NCBI RefSeq assembly: GCF_030936135.1
Contig: NC_082595.1
Location: forward strand, 63,230,716-63,294,715
Length of the DNA: 64,000 bases
Reading direction: 5' to 3'
From: Gavia stellata
Taxonomy: Eukaryota > Chordata > Aves > Gaviiformes > Gaviidae
How positions within the stretch are numbered: position 1 is the stretch's first letter; the number at the start of each line of letters is the position of its first letter. Of this stretch, positions 26,501-40,332 are shown in pieces. The notes below the pieces were generated by a model, which was not told where the DNA came from, did not search any database, and was given only the letters and a program-made list of their open reading frames with translations. The translations under genes and the position numbers were made by a program.

Positions 26501-27266
26501 AAAAACTTCCTTACAGCATGCATGGTACTTGCTAAGCTACGAGCTCTTTGCTTGCCAAGCGGAGTAATTCATTCCAAATAACCATGATCCTAGTTCAGGA
26601 ATGGCATCCGTGGAGGCTGCCGAGGACTGGCTGCATCCTCACTACCTGTGCCAGCAGGTTTCCTCACATGACCGGTCCCCAGTAACTTTGGTAAAGGATG
26701 TGGACAAGGCAGGCTGATCAGAGCAGCTCTTTGGAAACCATTAAAAGCTTTAGGAAAGAAATCACGCTGTCTGTGGGCTGACCATTGAGGAGGTTGGGAG
26801 TTACTGTTGCTTAAAATGCAGCTCCAAAATGCAGGAACCTGTTTTAGTTTCATCTTTCATGCTCTTTAGGACATGCCTACAAAGCACGGCTTATTCTGCT
26901 ATGGCCTGTCCCAGTGGATAAGCTGGCACAAGCTCATGGATGTGGGTACAGTATAAAGCAAGCAAGGTTTGCAAGGAAAAGGAAGAGCCCTTGTTAGAGC
27001 AACCAGTGCACTGGAAAAAAACAGAAGATTTCAGGTACTTGGGCCTTTTTGCAGATTGTCTGCTCCTTACACAACCACAGATACAGATATGGTTACTACA
27101 GCACTGTGTAGGTGCTCTGAAATACATAGCTGTTCCCATCCAGAAAAGGAAATACACACAAACTTAAGTACAACAGGTAACAAGCCCTGCAGTGGGTTGT
27201 TGTCTCTACAAAAAATTTTAAAAAATCACACTAACTAAAACAATTGAACCCTTCCCAATTCAGTTT

Positions 27267-27300
27267 GGCTTTAAATCAGGCTTTAAATCAGGCTTTAAAA
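27267..27300 (+). repeat. 12-bp tandem repeat, 2.8 units
   Basis: GGCTTTAAATCA occurs twice perfectly, followed by a partial third unit GGCTTTAAAA. It is a minor local duplication. Confidence 0.9.
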
Positions 27301-29609
27301 CCTTTAAGTTCATCCTGCCACATGTTACTAACACATGACCTTGCAAACAAGTCGAGGTTCTCCGTCTCCACTCCTGCACAGCAGAAAAAAGCATAAGCTT
27401 TTTCATTGAAATGTAAAGCTGATCATTTCTTTTGCAGACAGACCAATTTACACAAGGCAGGTACACCTGGATGCTTGATGACAAGCAGGATCTGAAGGTT
27501 GCTTCAAGGGTCACGGCAGCTGTGACATGAGGTCAGGGCAGGCTGGAAAGTCCAAGCAGCCACCCTTAAAATTGATGAGTTTCTGCACAGTTGTGAACAA
27601 TATGTTTGTACGTTTGCTTTCCTGATGCTTCTTATATATTCACTGTTTTATGCCATGTCTGGGTTTCATGCTATCTAGAAGATCCATATTGCCAGTTCAT
27701 TGATATGCCATAGGAATTGCAAAGGATGAACCTGGAGGTTTTTGACCACTAGCTAGAAAGCAATGGGCATACAGAGAGGAATATGTTTTCTCAATGATTT
27801 TGGTAGCACAATCCGTGATGAAACAGCTAAAAAACGCATTATCCAAATGGTTGTCCGCAGCCTGGTGACCAAGCAACCCATTGAAATGCGTGAGGCAACT
27901 CACGCTTTCCCAACACCATTGATTAAGGCTGCGAACTTCGGGAATTAACGCTGTAGCTATTTGCACTTGTTTCATGTTTTCACAGCCATAGATCTGGAGA
28001 CATAGATTCAAAAACAAAAACAAGCCCTTAAATTTTGGGGGATTGGGGGATCCTGAGCTCCATGGAGTATTGATGAAAGGTATAAAATCCTGGATGTCAT
28101 TCAGCCATGCTTGTTAACACAGCCTGTACCTTTGTTCTTGGTGGCTATTTTCTAGACTGTTTTTTTAAATTTCTTTTTCTTTCTTCCAACAAACTTGCAA
28201 GGAAATCTTTTAGACCTACAATAGCCTTGCAGTGGTATTGGCTTTGAATTGAACCAAGTTTCTCTAGGCATTTGAAATAATAAGGAGGTCATTAAATGTG
28301 GAGTTTGTATTGGACTAAGCAAACTGAGTAAGAAGTGGTTACAGAGAATGCAATAAACATCTTGTAAGTAAGAAAACGCTTCAGATGTGGGAGGAAAAAA
28401 AGTCTTGGCTTTTAAAGTGGCTGTATAGACAATAGTTCCTTTAGGACACACAATGGAAAAGTTGCTTATTTGATCTCCCAAGAAGATGTAAGTTCTCTCA
28501 GCACAATATGCTGAGCCATTAGGAGATTTGGATTAGGAAGGAATCATTTCTGTTCTGAGAGGAAGGGAATACTGCAGCTGAGATTTTTATTCTACAAAGA
28601 CATATAAAGGGCTAGCAGCAGAACATTGTGCTACTGTATTGGCAAGATGACAAGATTTGAAAATGGCAAACGTTAAAGAAATAGGTGGAAGTGCAATTAC
28701 TTTGAATAAATTGCTTTTTCTCTCTTTTTCTTTCACTATTTTTCTCACTTTCTTTCATTATTGCTGTTAAGTACTAATTACACTACAATTTGTATTACAA
28801 TCTGTAAGAATAATTGGTCCTGTTTTAAAGCACATCCTGAAAAAGGACCATTTTACAAGGCGTTGACAGGAGATTGCTAAAGCCATTCTCATTCAGCATC
28901 CAATACATCTCTGGTAAGACGCAGCACCAATTTCAAGAATGGGCTTCTGCGGTTTTGATTATTTGTGCAGGATAGACATCCTGATGAAATTTTGTATCAT
29001 ACTAGAAATCAAAGGACAGGACTGCATCATTAATGCCTGAATTTATGCGCAATAAACCAACTTCAACCTTTAACTGACCTCTGAAATATTTAATGCCACG
29101 TTTCCTGTAAAACAATGAAAGCTAAGAGCAAGGATAAGGATACACACAAAGAATGATTTTTGCTTTAAAGGTTCATTCCTGTCTACGGGCCTCTGAGGTG
29201 CAAAACAACTCATGGGGCAATGTTTTGGGTTTTTTTTAAGGGTGGAGGGAGAGGCAAAGCAGCACATGGTCAAGTATTAACCAGAGTAACAACAGAAACT
29301 GCTTGTGCATGCCGAAGCATGTCTGCAGGGATAAATTTGTTTAATGTCTCCTGCCTTTGGCTGTGGCGAAGGGAGTCTCCTCTTCTTGGAGGGTTTCTGG
29401 TGAGTGGGCAGCCCCTGAGCCGGCTGGGGGAAACTCCGCTGCTCTGCCCCTTTGTGAGGAAGGGACCAACAGCGGAGAGCACGGGACCTCCAGCAGCCCT
29501 GGCATTAGGAAAAAGTGAAAAGGGGAAACAAAGGAGCACCCATTTAACCTGAACCGTGCTGTGGTGGATAAAACCAACCCGAATGCCCAAGGACATGATA
29601 AGGAGAAAT

Positions 29610-30560
29610 TATTTAGCTGCTTAAATGAATGTGAGGGTCCTAGATAATAAACAGAGGAACTGGAATTGCTCATTTATGAGCATAAATTCAATCGAGATGG
29701 CATTGCTGGAACTGGATGGGAATTTTCTGGTGACTGAAATCTTTAAATCACTGGTTATAATCTCTTAAGAAAGGTTTAGTGGACAGAAGGGGATGAGAAA
29801 TGGCACACTATGACCAAAAAAAAAAGGGCATGATTTATTTACTAGTGACAAATGACAAAGAAATGATCTCATGGATTGATTTCCCACCATGAAAAGTGCA
29901 AAATGGGGTATGAGTTGCTGTCTGTGAGAGAGCAGCTGTTTTTAAAGAGGAACAGATGACTGGCTCCTTCAGTTACTATCTATAATGTATAGGAGGAAAA
30001 AGAAAGTTGCATTTTCATGGGGGTTGTTAATCCAAATGACATATGCTGGTAGTCTCCTGCTGCCAGCACTGAAACATCTTCAGAATCACTAAATAACATT
30101 CTTAATTTTCTTGCTTAAAAAGTATTGCACCAGAGACCAGGGAAACTCTAGACTAGACTTTTGCCTCAGCAGAGGGGAAGAACCACGATACTAAAAATCA
30201 GCGGTACAATAAATAAATAAAAATGTTCATAACTTGATTACCTTTGTTGAAAGCAAACAAAATGCAAATCAGTAGCTTTAGCTGATACAATTTCACAAAG
30301 TGGAAAACAATTCTGAACTAAGTCAGTTGGGGGGAAAAATGTAAATGATAATTGGAAAACATCTGAGAATATTTTACAGGTTGCCTAATAACCCATAACT
30401 GGGAAAAAATAAGGGTACATTAGTTTCAAGAAAAACAACATCATCCTGGCTGGGAAGGAGCTATTAAAATAATAATCCTCCTCTCCATGAATATATAATA
30501 AGTAGAAGAATGGGGAAGCTGAGAGTGACAAATACAAGACAGAAGCTTCTAACTGGAAAA
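29610..30560 (+). mobile_element. Old CR1-like LINE fragment: start of the endonuclease domain
   Basis: The words AACAGAGGAACTGGAATTGC, GATGGCATTGCTGGAACTGG and ATGGGAATTTTCTGGTGACT follow the CR1 ORF2 endonuclease start (family pattern NKQEELELL, then GITETWWD, then GYNLFRKDR). The translation is full of stops. Near 30,035 a CCAAATGACATATGCTGG segment fits the later part of the endonuclease domain. Support beyond about 30,070 is weak, so the right edge is approximate. Confidence 0.6.
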
Positions 30561-33500
30561 GCTGATACAGCTCTTTCCATAGGATGAGTTACTAAACACT
30601 TGAGGTAAGGTAAGATATTGAACACTTGAGCCCTAAGCTTTCTTAAGAATAAAAATCAACCTTCCCTTCTCAGCCCAGCTGTGCTCCTAGTTGCCTACCA
30701 GTGCCACTGGCGAAATGAAAGCTTTGTCTCTAACAGCAGAGGAAGGGCTTAAATATATTTATAGACACAAACCAGGGATGTTATAGTCCTGGCATACAAC
30801 TATATGATATCTTCCCCTCTGGTAATAATTTGGGAAGAATGCTAAGTTACAGCTAAACATTAGAAAATGCGTAACTTCCCTCCAGGAAACCGAGAGGGGT
30901 GGAGAGGCTGTCGTGAGTGTTGGTGTGGCCACTGGGGAAGCCCCAAGGAAGTTGGGGAGGAAGCTAAGGTGCTAAACCTGTTAGCATTGCAGTGGACACA
31001 GCCAGTCATAAGTCTGTTGGGTCTTAGACACAGGAAAAATAATAGATGAGGGACTGGACTAATAACGCTTTGAAAATAATATAATAAATGTCAACAGACT
31101 GATAGAAAAATGTTTCCCATCAAACTAACCTGAGAGCTTTGTAATGTCGTTATAAGAGGTGGCTGATAAGTAGGGACCTGACAAATCTTAGCCTTACAGA
31201 AACAGTTAGCTATCTCCAAGGGCTATTCATGAATAGTGAAACTAATTTTCAGATTTCATCTTCATGTTCAGAGAGGTCATAATTTTTCAAGACTATTTCT
31301 TGCCAGTGTTCCTTAACGGTAATTACAGACAAAGGCTAGTGCTTGCAGCAGGTCCTAGAAAAAAAGGCTTAAAAATGGAAAAGATCAACAGAATAATTAA
31401 GCAGTATTTAGTCTTCCTATCCCCCACCCATCCACTGTGCTAACTGATACTTAAGGCAATGACAGCAATTTCTGACTGTGAGAACTGGAGTTTGAGATGA
31501 GTTAAATTCTCATATCTTACATGAGGTTGAAATATGTTCTAGAATGGCTTCAAAGTTATTAATTCAATAGCACTTTTGCTCTGGTAATACTAGACTGTAT
31601 GGAAATGTGACATTTGTTTAGTCAGTTTGCTCATGAAAGCCACAGGTGACGGTTTAGGGAATGTCTGTGCTTTCAGAGTGAAGAATGGCAGGAGAAGGAA
31701 GTTTTGGACATCTTTGTTAGGCCAGCACACACATTACTGTGTTTATTGATGTCTCTTCTTGACAACAGCACATCCATTCCATTTACAGCAAGTAGAACCA
31801 GTTTTCTTCTCACTTTTGAAAGGTTTCCTCTACCATCTCCAGTCTATCAATGAATTCCACGTTTATTGGCCAAATTCATTAGGAAATCTTGTTTTTAAAT
31901 GGAATAAATTTAGTGGCAATGAAGCGTCAGACTGGAAGAGCAGGGCTCGGAAGTGCTCTACATGTAAAGTGCAAAGGTTGCACAGAGCAGAGCAATAGTT
32001 CCCTAAAGTTCCTTTATGCCGTAACTTGTCTTAGGTCTCACTTTTAAAGAAGAAAGGGAAATAATTGTCTTCTTTGAGTTAGGGTGCTAGTTCAGTGCAG
32101 GTTCAGCTGAAATCTGTTTTTCACTGGCTTCAAAGCATGTTAGATCAAGTCCTAATCCTTCAGCGCTCCAACTGAGTCTTGCTGAGATGATGGAACTGGA
32201 GCAACGCACCTCCCTTTCATCAGGCTGTTCGCAAACCTAACTGTGCTTGAAGAGCAAATACATTAGAATATTTTGCTGACTTGCTTGCAAAGATGATTTT
32301 CTCCCTTGGTATTCCATTTCATCTCCCCTCATTTTTTAAGGCATGCTACAAGTTAGCCAGCACCATCCTTTCCTCTTATAGCATGTACTAGAAAAGGGGA
32401 ATCTGATTTTCAAGAAAAACATGCTGGTTGGGAGTTATACACTTGGCACCTGCAGTGTCTCAGCATATATTCTGGGGAGAAAACAAAGAGTATTTTTGTC
32501 TAAGGATAGTGTGTTTTACTGAGTTCCTCCCCTGGGAGAGATACTAGGAGGTGTAATCTCCTCTTGCTTTGGCTGAAGATCAGTACAGCCTCTTTGCTTG
32601 CTGTGTGAGGGAGTCCCTCCTGCCAGGCTGTGCCGCAGTCCTGCTGGGCTGCCCTCAGGTGAGAAGGTCTCATGGCAAAGGTGTGCAGCAGTGACAGCTA
32701 CAACACAGAGAGAATGTTTTCTGGCTTTGAGGATGATTCTGTCAACTGGGTGCTGTAAGTCCCAAATCAAACAGGCATGAGTAGAGCTGGCTTCTTGATC
32801 CTCCCTGAGGATGTTTAGCTATGTTCCCCAGGGCAGACCTCGTGCCTTGGGATGTGTTTTCGCCTCAACTGCATAGTCAGTGTTTCACATATAACCCTTG
32901 TGGCTTTTATATGTTCCTCACACTCACGGTGTGCATGCTGCTATGGGTGCTTTGAACCTTGCGATTGATTCAAGATTGGGATGGGAAATGAAGAAACCCA
33001 AGCTTAGCTTTGAGTCCTCGGAAGCTAAGAAGCGTGATAACTATTATCACCACTAAGCTTGAAAACTCTACGTACAGATCTATTAAAAAACAGTCCTGAG
33101 AAATGCCCCTCTCCTAAACATAATAGCTTTCCTATGGGCCAACACCTCTGGAGAGGCACCAGGTCTGCCCTCATGTCTCCCCAAAGACAGCCTTTGCCCT
33201 GCTGTAATAGGTAGCCCTCTCAGTGACAGCTTGTCCTCCTAAATACCTTCTCTGACTTGTTGTGTGGCCAGGCTGATGGAGCCCAGCACCTTCCCACCAG
33301 CGCTCGTCTGCACAGCAGGCAAGCTGGTGTCCCTGGGAGCTGGCAGATTGACTCAGAGCCGATGCCTCTCTCTGAAAGTCTTTTTGAGGTATTTCGTGCT
33401 CTCCCTGAGCCAGGCTGTATTAGCAAAGTCTGCATTGTCAGCATGGTTGTGCAGCACAGGGGACACACACAAATACGACCCGAAATGGAAGACCCAGAAT

Positions 33501-34584
33501 GAAGTGTAGCTTACAGCTCAGTTCAACAACGTGGACATCCCCCCTGCCAGTCGCATTCCTGGCCACGGCTGCAGTAGAGGATTTTGTTGCTTGTCCGTTT
33601 AAATACTGTGAAGTTCGATGTTTTCTTCTATAAAAGAAATGGCAGTGTTTTACATGCTGTATGAAAAAAGCACAGCACAAACTTTGCAACACAGTTGTGC
33701 TTTCCCCCCTGTTTTTTGAGTTAATAACGGCCGAAGTGCTATGACTACAGTATCTTTTTAAAGTAGTACCACCTTCCCTGTTTAAGTGATGCCATTTTCC
33801 TTCATAATTTATCCTGTCCACTCCTCTGGGGGTAAGTCTTAATTTGAAGCATTAAACAAAATTCTACATTTTGTGTGTGAACAAGAAAGTAACCTAATGG
33901 CCCGTCCTAGCCCGCAGTTGCAATGACCATCTGGAGACTTCCCTGTTCAACTTTGGATGAACTTCAGCTGAAGTATGAGAGCCAGTTTGGCTCCATACAA
34001 GCTGTTCCAAGCCTCATTGTTGCTATTAACAGTTTGTCTTAGTGACAGGGCGGCATTTTGCCTATTGAAGGTTTGGTTTTAGTGATTCAGCGTGTTTCCA
34101 TTGTTCGTAGATCATTCAGGCTCTTATGTTTCCAGCGCTGCGGATACAAAGCAAAAAGGCAGCTCTTGTTCACAATAGCTTATTATCCTGGGGTGGTTTT
34201 TTTGTTGTTGTTTTGATGGGGGTTTTGGATAGATGCAAGCTCTTTTAAGGGGCAGGTTCTTTTCTTGATGTCCTTGCACAGTGTTTATTGCAATGGGGAT
34301 CTGTTTGCTTGTAGCCTTCAAAGCAAGCCAGTTACGGAATAGGGTGAGGACCAAACCACCGATTTTTTGTTAAGAGTGGCTGCAGCTCCTCAGCCTGTAC
34401 CTAGCTGTTGTCAACAGGCAGTGCATTGTCACGATTTATCAGGGCACAGGTCACACTTGCAGAGGCCACACAGGAGAAGCTGGGTTTTATTGTCCTCTAA
34501 GTCCATTGGCAACAACGGCTTAGAAAATTATTGCAATGAGGCTAAAGTTAAGGTGATAAGTAAAAAGTTGTTTGAAGGACACAT
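30561..34584. other. Intergenic DNA between two old CR1 fragments
   Basis: No middle section of CR1 ORF2 could be recognised here, so I cannot say whether the flanking fragments were once one insertion. No gene seen. Confidence 0.45.
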
Positions 34585-35300
34585 TCTTTGTTTCTGATGA
34601 CATGAAGCTGGGAGTTACTGTCAAAACAGCAGAGAGTTGGACTCTACAGGAAAAACTAGAAAACACCGATAATTTAAATAGCAGTAATGAGAAGGCGTGC
34701 AGGGTCATGAAGCTAGAGGCTTAATAATGAGCTCTCAGCTCATACCAGAAATGCTTATCCATTGAAAGCAATGGAGACAGAGAAAGCCCCGAGTGCATTG
34801 GTTAATCATAAATTGGCTTTGAGCTACCCGTGTGGTATAATGTGGCTGAGTAAAAGACAAGTGTGATTCTAGAGTGTTCTGGGAAGGAATTTTTCAGGAG
34901 CGAAGGGGAAATATTAACACTGCTGCACTTGTAAAACTGCAGCTGGAACTGTCTTTATGATACTCGTCACCCATGTTTGAAGACAGATGAATTCAGCTGG
35001 AGCAGGTGCAGTGAACGGCTACAGGGATTAGCACTGGACAATCCAATATACAGGAGTAAACTGGAAGAGCTTGACTTATTCATCCTAGCAGAATAACGGC
35101 TAAGGAAGAATGCAACTGTGCTCTACAAATACAAAGTGAATTAAACACAAGGAGTGAGAAGGTATATTTAAACAAAAGAACAATATTGCCTTGAGCAAAT
35201 AGATGTGTGTGGCTTGGCTGTGATTAAAGTTTCTAAGAAAAGGTTCTGGAATACTAATACGAGAAAGAAACCAAAATACTCTTTAGATAGATTTTAATAA
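34585..35300 (+). mobile_element. Old CR1-like LINE fragment: end of the reverse-transcriptase domain
   Basis: A decayed copy of the same ORF2 region as the element at 7.4-8.3 kb but in plus orientation and far older. It starts TGATGACATGAAGCTGGGAG (pattern DDTKLGG), passes TGTTCTGGGAAGGAATTTTT (ILGxxxRxF), GTCACCCATGTTTGAAGACA and GGAGCAGGTGCAG (SPMFKxD then LEQVQ), and ends with AAGAGCTTGACTTATTC and CTCTACAAATACAAAG. Multiple stops and indels are present. Confidence 0.7.
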
Positions 35301-38300
35301 ACTTATGGAGACGACTCTATGAAATAGTTACCTATGAAGAGAAATCGAGCCCACGAGGTCCCTTTTGCAGTGTGTTCCTAGGCTTCATGAAGTATATTGT
35401 TAACATTTTCATTTTGATTTTTGTTAAGTACGTATTATGCGAGCCTGTGGCAGGTATTATGTGTACCTGAATAGCACTCACTTTAGGACTAAAAGCTTGC
35501 AAATGCAAGTCTTAAACACTCTTGTCTTGGACTGAATCAAGCAGACTCTCTAGTTCAGAGAGGTACAATTCACAAAGGTACCCACCATCAAAGATTTCAA
35601 CTTAGAAACATGAAGTTAGGGCCCCCCCTTCACCAGAATTATTCTTCTTCCTCATGCCCGTGTCCTTTATCTCTTCAAACTTCCTAAGTTTCTGGCTTCT
35701 CAAATTTTAAGTTACCAGCTTCTACGACACTTAATCCCTCCCCTCTTCAGTGTGTTTTCTACCTCCTGGTGTTTCACAGCCTGCCTAGACAACCTTTCTG
35801 TGCTTCTCTGTGTCTCTTCCCAAGCTGAAACGTTCCCCCTTGGGTGGCACAATGAAGTGCCTAGTGCTTTTACTCCATACACTGCAGTGCAGGAGCTTGT
35901 CTCCCCAGTGAGATTAGTGTTGGCAAACAGCAGTTGCAACCCAGCAGCTGGCCCCGTTCACAGTACAGTGCAGGTGGGTGCCCAGCTGCTGCCGGCAGGT
36001 ACTGACCACCTCCCCACTCTGCTCCTGCTCCTTTATCACTGCATCTTTTACACCTGCCTGCGGCATCTTTTCCTTTCAGCCAGTCTTTCCTCTGCCCTGT
36101 AGCTCCAAGCCCTTTTTCTCTCCCACCACAATGCACCCTCCCCTGAAGAGGGGCATCTAACCCAGGAGTCTCCGTTGCTGCCTCCGGTGTCTGAGCTGGC
36201 ACACATGACAGCTGCCTGTCCACCATAGGGGACGATCAGTGCGGCAAGGCAGGCCACACAAATCCATTCACCAACCAACACAGTGACATACAAAAGCAGT
36301 CCCTCTAGCTAAAGAAAAAAATCAGTTCCCAGCACTTGGAAGTCCACTTTATCACATATCGTGCTGCAGCACTTGCTTGCGACTCTCGACAGCACTTATA
36401 CCCGTATTGTACGGGCATCAGGCCATAGCCCAGGCCACAAAACTGCATGCAGGACCAGGCAAAGCTGCCTGGCTGGGTTCCTGGTGCTTTCTCTGAATGC
36501 CCTGCACTGCTGAGCTAAAGGCAACTTTTATCGCTGTTCAACAGCGAGCACAGGAGGATGCCCATGCTGGGTGGGAAAAAACCTTTCTTCTGTTTACAAA
36601 AAGAAAGGTTAGCTTGGAATCCCTTAATTGCATCTGGACATTAGTCAAGCAAAGGTGTGGTAAGCTAATTAAGATGATTGTGAATGTTTTCCATTTCTTG
36701 CTAACATTCCTGTAACTGGATACCTTCCTCTTTATTTGGGAGACATACTGAAAATTAACAAATTTAGATAAACCTTTTTTGCTCCTCTGACTTTTTTTGC
36801 TTATTTCCCTGCCCTCTCTGGTGGCATTGTGGGCACCAGTTTAACATGAAGTTAAGACTGCTCTATAACCCTAGCAGTGATTTTTAGACATGCTTTTTCA
36901 GTTGCCCATCTCCTGTATGTCAGTCCAGTGATCTTGCTATCAGTATTCTGTGGGGCAGAACTGTAGAAGGGGCCCCCTGAGACACCCCAGGTAGGCTACA
37001 AAGCCCATTCCCCATTGCAACTTTCCAGATAGATTAGATCCTAGGTGAATCATAAAAGTGATGGAAAAGTGATGTAAGCATGATGTAAGGGGAAGCTACA
37101 ATGAAGTCACAGTAACTATTAAGTGCCTGATGCCTGAAAACTGCAAAATGCAGGAATAGAGAAGTAGCAGCAGTGAGGTTAAATTTTGCTTTGAATTTTT
37201 CCTTACTATGAGTCTGTTAAAGGAGGGTGAGGGAAAAACACATACATGGAAACTGCATAAACTGCAACATCAGATTGCAGTTGTATTTAAAAACATCTTA
37301 AGCAAAAGCTCTTCACAATTTTCTTCTCAAAAATAACTTTTTCACTATGTGATGTCCTTACAGTTTCTCATTACCTGAAGAAAAATTTTTGCACTCCTAA
37401 ACATTGAAGCAGATTGCTTGTTTGCTAAAGCCCTAGCTTTTGTTTCCTTCAGGAAGCTCTGGAATTATCTGGGCTCAGTCTGTACTTAGGTTACACCTAC
37501 CCCCTGCTGTGGCTATGCTGCAATGCCATAAAACTTTCAACTCTATCATTTCAGTGAATTGTTTTTCAAGAGAGCTGTACAAAATCTCTGTATAGGCAGG
37601 GTTGGGGTTTTTTTTTCCTTTTTTTTTTTTTCACTCCCAGACCTTCCTGCTCCCTGGAATTCCTCTACTTCTGTAACAAGGGGTTTTGAGAGAGTCTAAT
37701 TATCTGTCATAGGAGCTTTGCTGTTTATAACTCTGGAGCCATGACTTGGCACTGGTAACAGCTGCACAAAGCTCTGCTCAGAGATACCTCTCACAACTGC
37801 TATATCTACAGGTAAGCCAGGGTGTTGAGCTACTTCAGGAACCGCTGTGAGGCCAAGTCAACTACTTTGAGATGGCTTTCTAATATGAAGACAGCAAAAG
37901 TCTCTAGATATCCTCTCGCAAAACATGAGGAACTCTTGCTTATATCCTGAAGCTGCTCGACCACGCTGATTCCCAAGCTCTCACCTCTGGCTTAGTGAAA
38001 TTCCAGCATTAGATAGTGGAGGGCAGAAAGAGGTATATGGTCCCCAAAAACGCAGAACAGCTAAGAGGGGAAGAAGTCTGCTTGTTTGGTTCGTACCTTC
38101 TCTGCTGTGTATTTCATTGCATACTTACTTATTCTGTACTCGGAAATCTACTAACAGAAGAAACTCTAAGGAGTCAGAATAGCCAATTGTCCTGATTGTT
38201 TAGAGGATGCTGGAGGCTGGAATTGGAGCCCTGCTTTAAAAATGTAATGAGAACAGTTTCCCTTCACCTACCCCTCCTCTAGCTGCTTGGCAAACGTGGA

Positions 38301-39559
38301 GCGGGGATCTTTGCCTTGATCCAGTTTTTCCATCCAATTTCTCTTAATGTTGGGGGAAATTTAAAGAGAAAGATTACCAAGCATAAGTAGGCATTTTCCT
38401 CTGGACCAGAAGTCAGTCCAGAATTAATTTCCAAGGGAGAGTGCAATTCTCTGCTTGTTCCCCTCTGTAAGCAACACTCCAAGGCTCTTCACGTCCCTCC
38501 AGGAATGCTCTCCATAGGCAGGATTTTATCTCAAGCTCTCAGCAGAAGACGCTGACCCTTACTTTTAGAAACAGCAGGCAGCAGGTCTGGGTTTGGGACC
38601 TGACTGCGAATCAAAGAGCAGGTATTTCAAGTATATATCCAGGTATTCCAACTTGGGTAACAGATAACCTCACTGAGAGCTCTGGCCAGCAAGCTGCTAT
38701 GAGCATGCACAGTGACAGTATGATTAGAACATACCTGAATTATTGAACAAGACAGCAGTGAAAATCATCTGCTGGGATCCCCACTTGATCATTACCCACT
38801 AAGAGAAAAAACAAGTTCCTTGAATACTGTTCTATGTAAAGAAGCCAGATAGCATCAGACTAGAAACAAGGTATACCCTGGTTTTTATTATTTAAATTAA
38901 AAAATTAATTTTACTTTTAAAATTTTATTCATGTGGGATTTTTAATCATGTACCATTTTAATCATGTGGTAAAGGTATTGGAATAGCTCACCTTGGGGTG
39001 TGGAAAATTTACCAATTCATTTGCAATTTTTAGAAATAAGGTGATTTTTTTATAAAGGTGACAGTATAGTGTAAGACGATGTAATTCAGGAAGATTCTGT
39101 AGGTTACCATATCAGACTAAATCACAATTGTTTTTCCCACCCTACACTTTTTACATCTGTGCAAACTGTAAACTATGACTGAAAGCAAATCTGATGCAAA
39201 ACCAAATTTACCAACTTATCCTTCATACTTTCTCAACTTTTGAAAAATGGAAACTACAACAGTCACAACAGGTTATTAGTTGTTTAGTAGGTCTTCCAGT
39301 CTACCAACATTATGGTTTCAAAATTTGTTTCAAGTTACTATTGTGTTGAACAACCGTCCACGAAGGAATAGGTGGTATTACTTTTATGGAGACTTATGCT
39401 GAAGAAGATAAAATGAATACTTACTAAGAAAGAAATTAAGTGCTGATTATAAAGCACACTGATGAAGGAAGAAGAAAATAACTAGTCAAGGACTGGTAGA
39501 CATCTTTCCCCAGAAGAAATCTGGAATTCATCATTCTTACAATGAATGTAACCAGAGTA
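35301..39559. other. Intergenic DNA downstream of QRSL1
   Basis: No gene recognised. There is a T-rich tract at 37.6 kb and otherwise unique-looking AT-rich DNA. It is on the 3' side of QRSL1. Confidence 0.55.
37608..37631 (+). repeat. T-rich tract interrupted by CC
   Basis: T9-CC-T13-type pyrimidine tract in intergenic DNA. Confidence 0.9.
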
Positions 39560-40123
39560 ATCCGCATGATTTGTAAACCTGAAGTTTATTTCACCTTCTG
39601 CATGAGTTTACTAGAAGGGATTTTTATTTTTTTTAATGAACCCTCTATATGTTATTCCCTTATTTCCTGTTGCATTTCCTGTTGGTGAATGGATCCTTGA
39701 TACCTTTGCTCCATTAGAGTTTGTCTAGTTGTTCCATTACAAAAGTCTATGCTCCAGAAGGAAACCAATCCTTTGGCAACGATGCAATTTTCACAGGAAG
39801 GTTCAGGTTAGTACTTTAATGGGCCAGATACCTTAGACGCCCTCTGGGGATGGAAAAAAGCAGCTCCACAGGCATAAGATACATAATTTCAACCTGCTGT
39901 TTTTAATATCACTTAGAAATGGTTCTTCATAACGGGCATGTTTATGTAATGATTCACTTTGCCTTAATTACATAGTAACAAGCTGTGATGATTCCATCCT
40001 GCATTACTGTATATGGTCTCCTTAAAACAGATTATTATTTCTGCAAAAAAGAATTAACTGCAGGAATACATTTTTAGACCATCCCCACAGCCTTCTTGCT
40101 TTAACCGACTAGCAAGTCCCATG
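39560..40123 (-). other. QRSL1: QRSL1 3' UTR (probable extent)
   Basis: Downstream of the QRSL1 stop the sequence is AT-rich and non-coding. The first clear AATAAA on the minus strand is at 39,590-39,585, which would put cleavage near 39,560-39,575 and give a UTR of about 550 nt. The extent is inferred from the hexamer only. Confidence 0.4.
39585..39590 (-). terminator. QRSL1: Candidate polyadenylation signal of QRSL1
   Basis: AATAAA on the minus strand (TTTATT on plus), about 535 nt past the stop. It is the first canonical hexamer after the stop codon. Further AATAAA matches downstream (minus strand), such as near 39,626, could act instead. Confidence 0.4.
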
Positions 40124-40332
40124 TTATGAAAAAGAAGCAGATTTCTGATTGTGACAGGCACTATGGTCATGCCTCTTCACTTCTAGCTGGATCATTGGGA
40201 ATTTTACTTGTTTTTCAAACCATTTGGCTACAGTGAGAAGCTGCTTCTCGTGGAATGACCGTCCAATGAACTGAAGCCCAACTGGCAAGCCTCTCTCTGA
40301 AAGACCTGTAGGAACATTTATGGCTGGCAGTC
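40124..40332 (-). CDS. QRSL1: QRSL1 exon 11 (terminal coding exon)
   Basis: 209 nt, residues 451-519 plus TAA at 40,126-40,124. It encodes [40 protein letters not shown] and a diverged hydrophilic tail ending SASFS. The acceptor is CTTTCAG. The tail is about five residues shorter than the human one and poorly alignable, as expected for a solvent-exposed C terminus. Confidence 0.95.

Larger units (their letters stand above)
23641..29609. other. Intergenic, nothing recognised beyond short tracts
   Basis: Mixed composition, with the C-rich tract at 24.4 kb, the CpG patch at 26.2-26.5 kb and the 12-bp repeat at 27.3 kb. No gene seen. Confidence 0.5.

Noticed and set aside
1-39560. Possible neighbouring gene MTRES1 (C6orf203) on the QRSL1 3' side
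   Set aside because: Human gene order would allow it, but I saw no exon resembling it; it probably lies outside the window.
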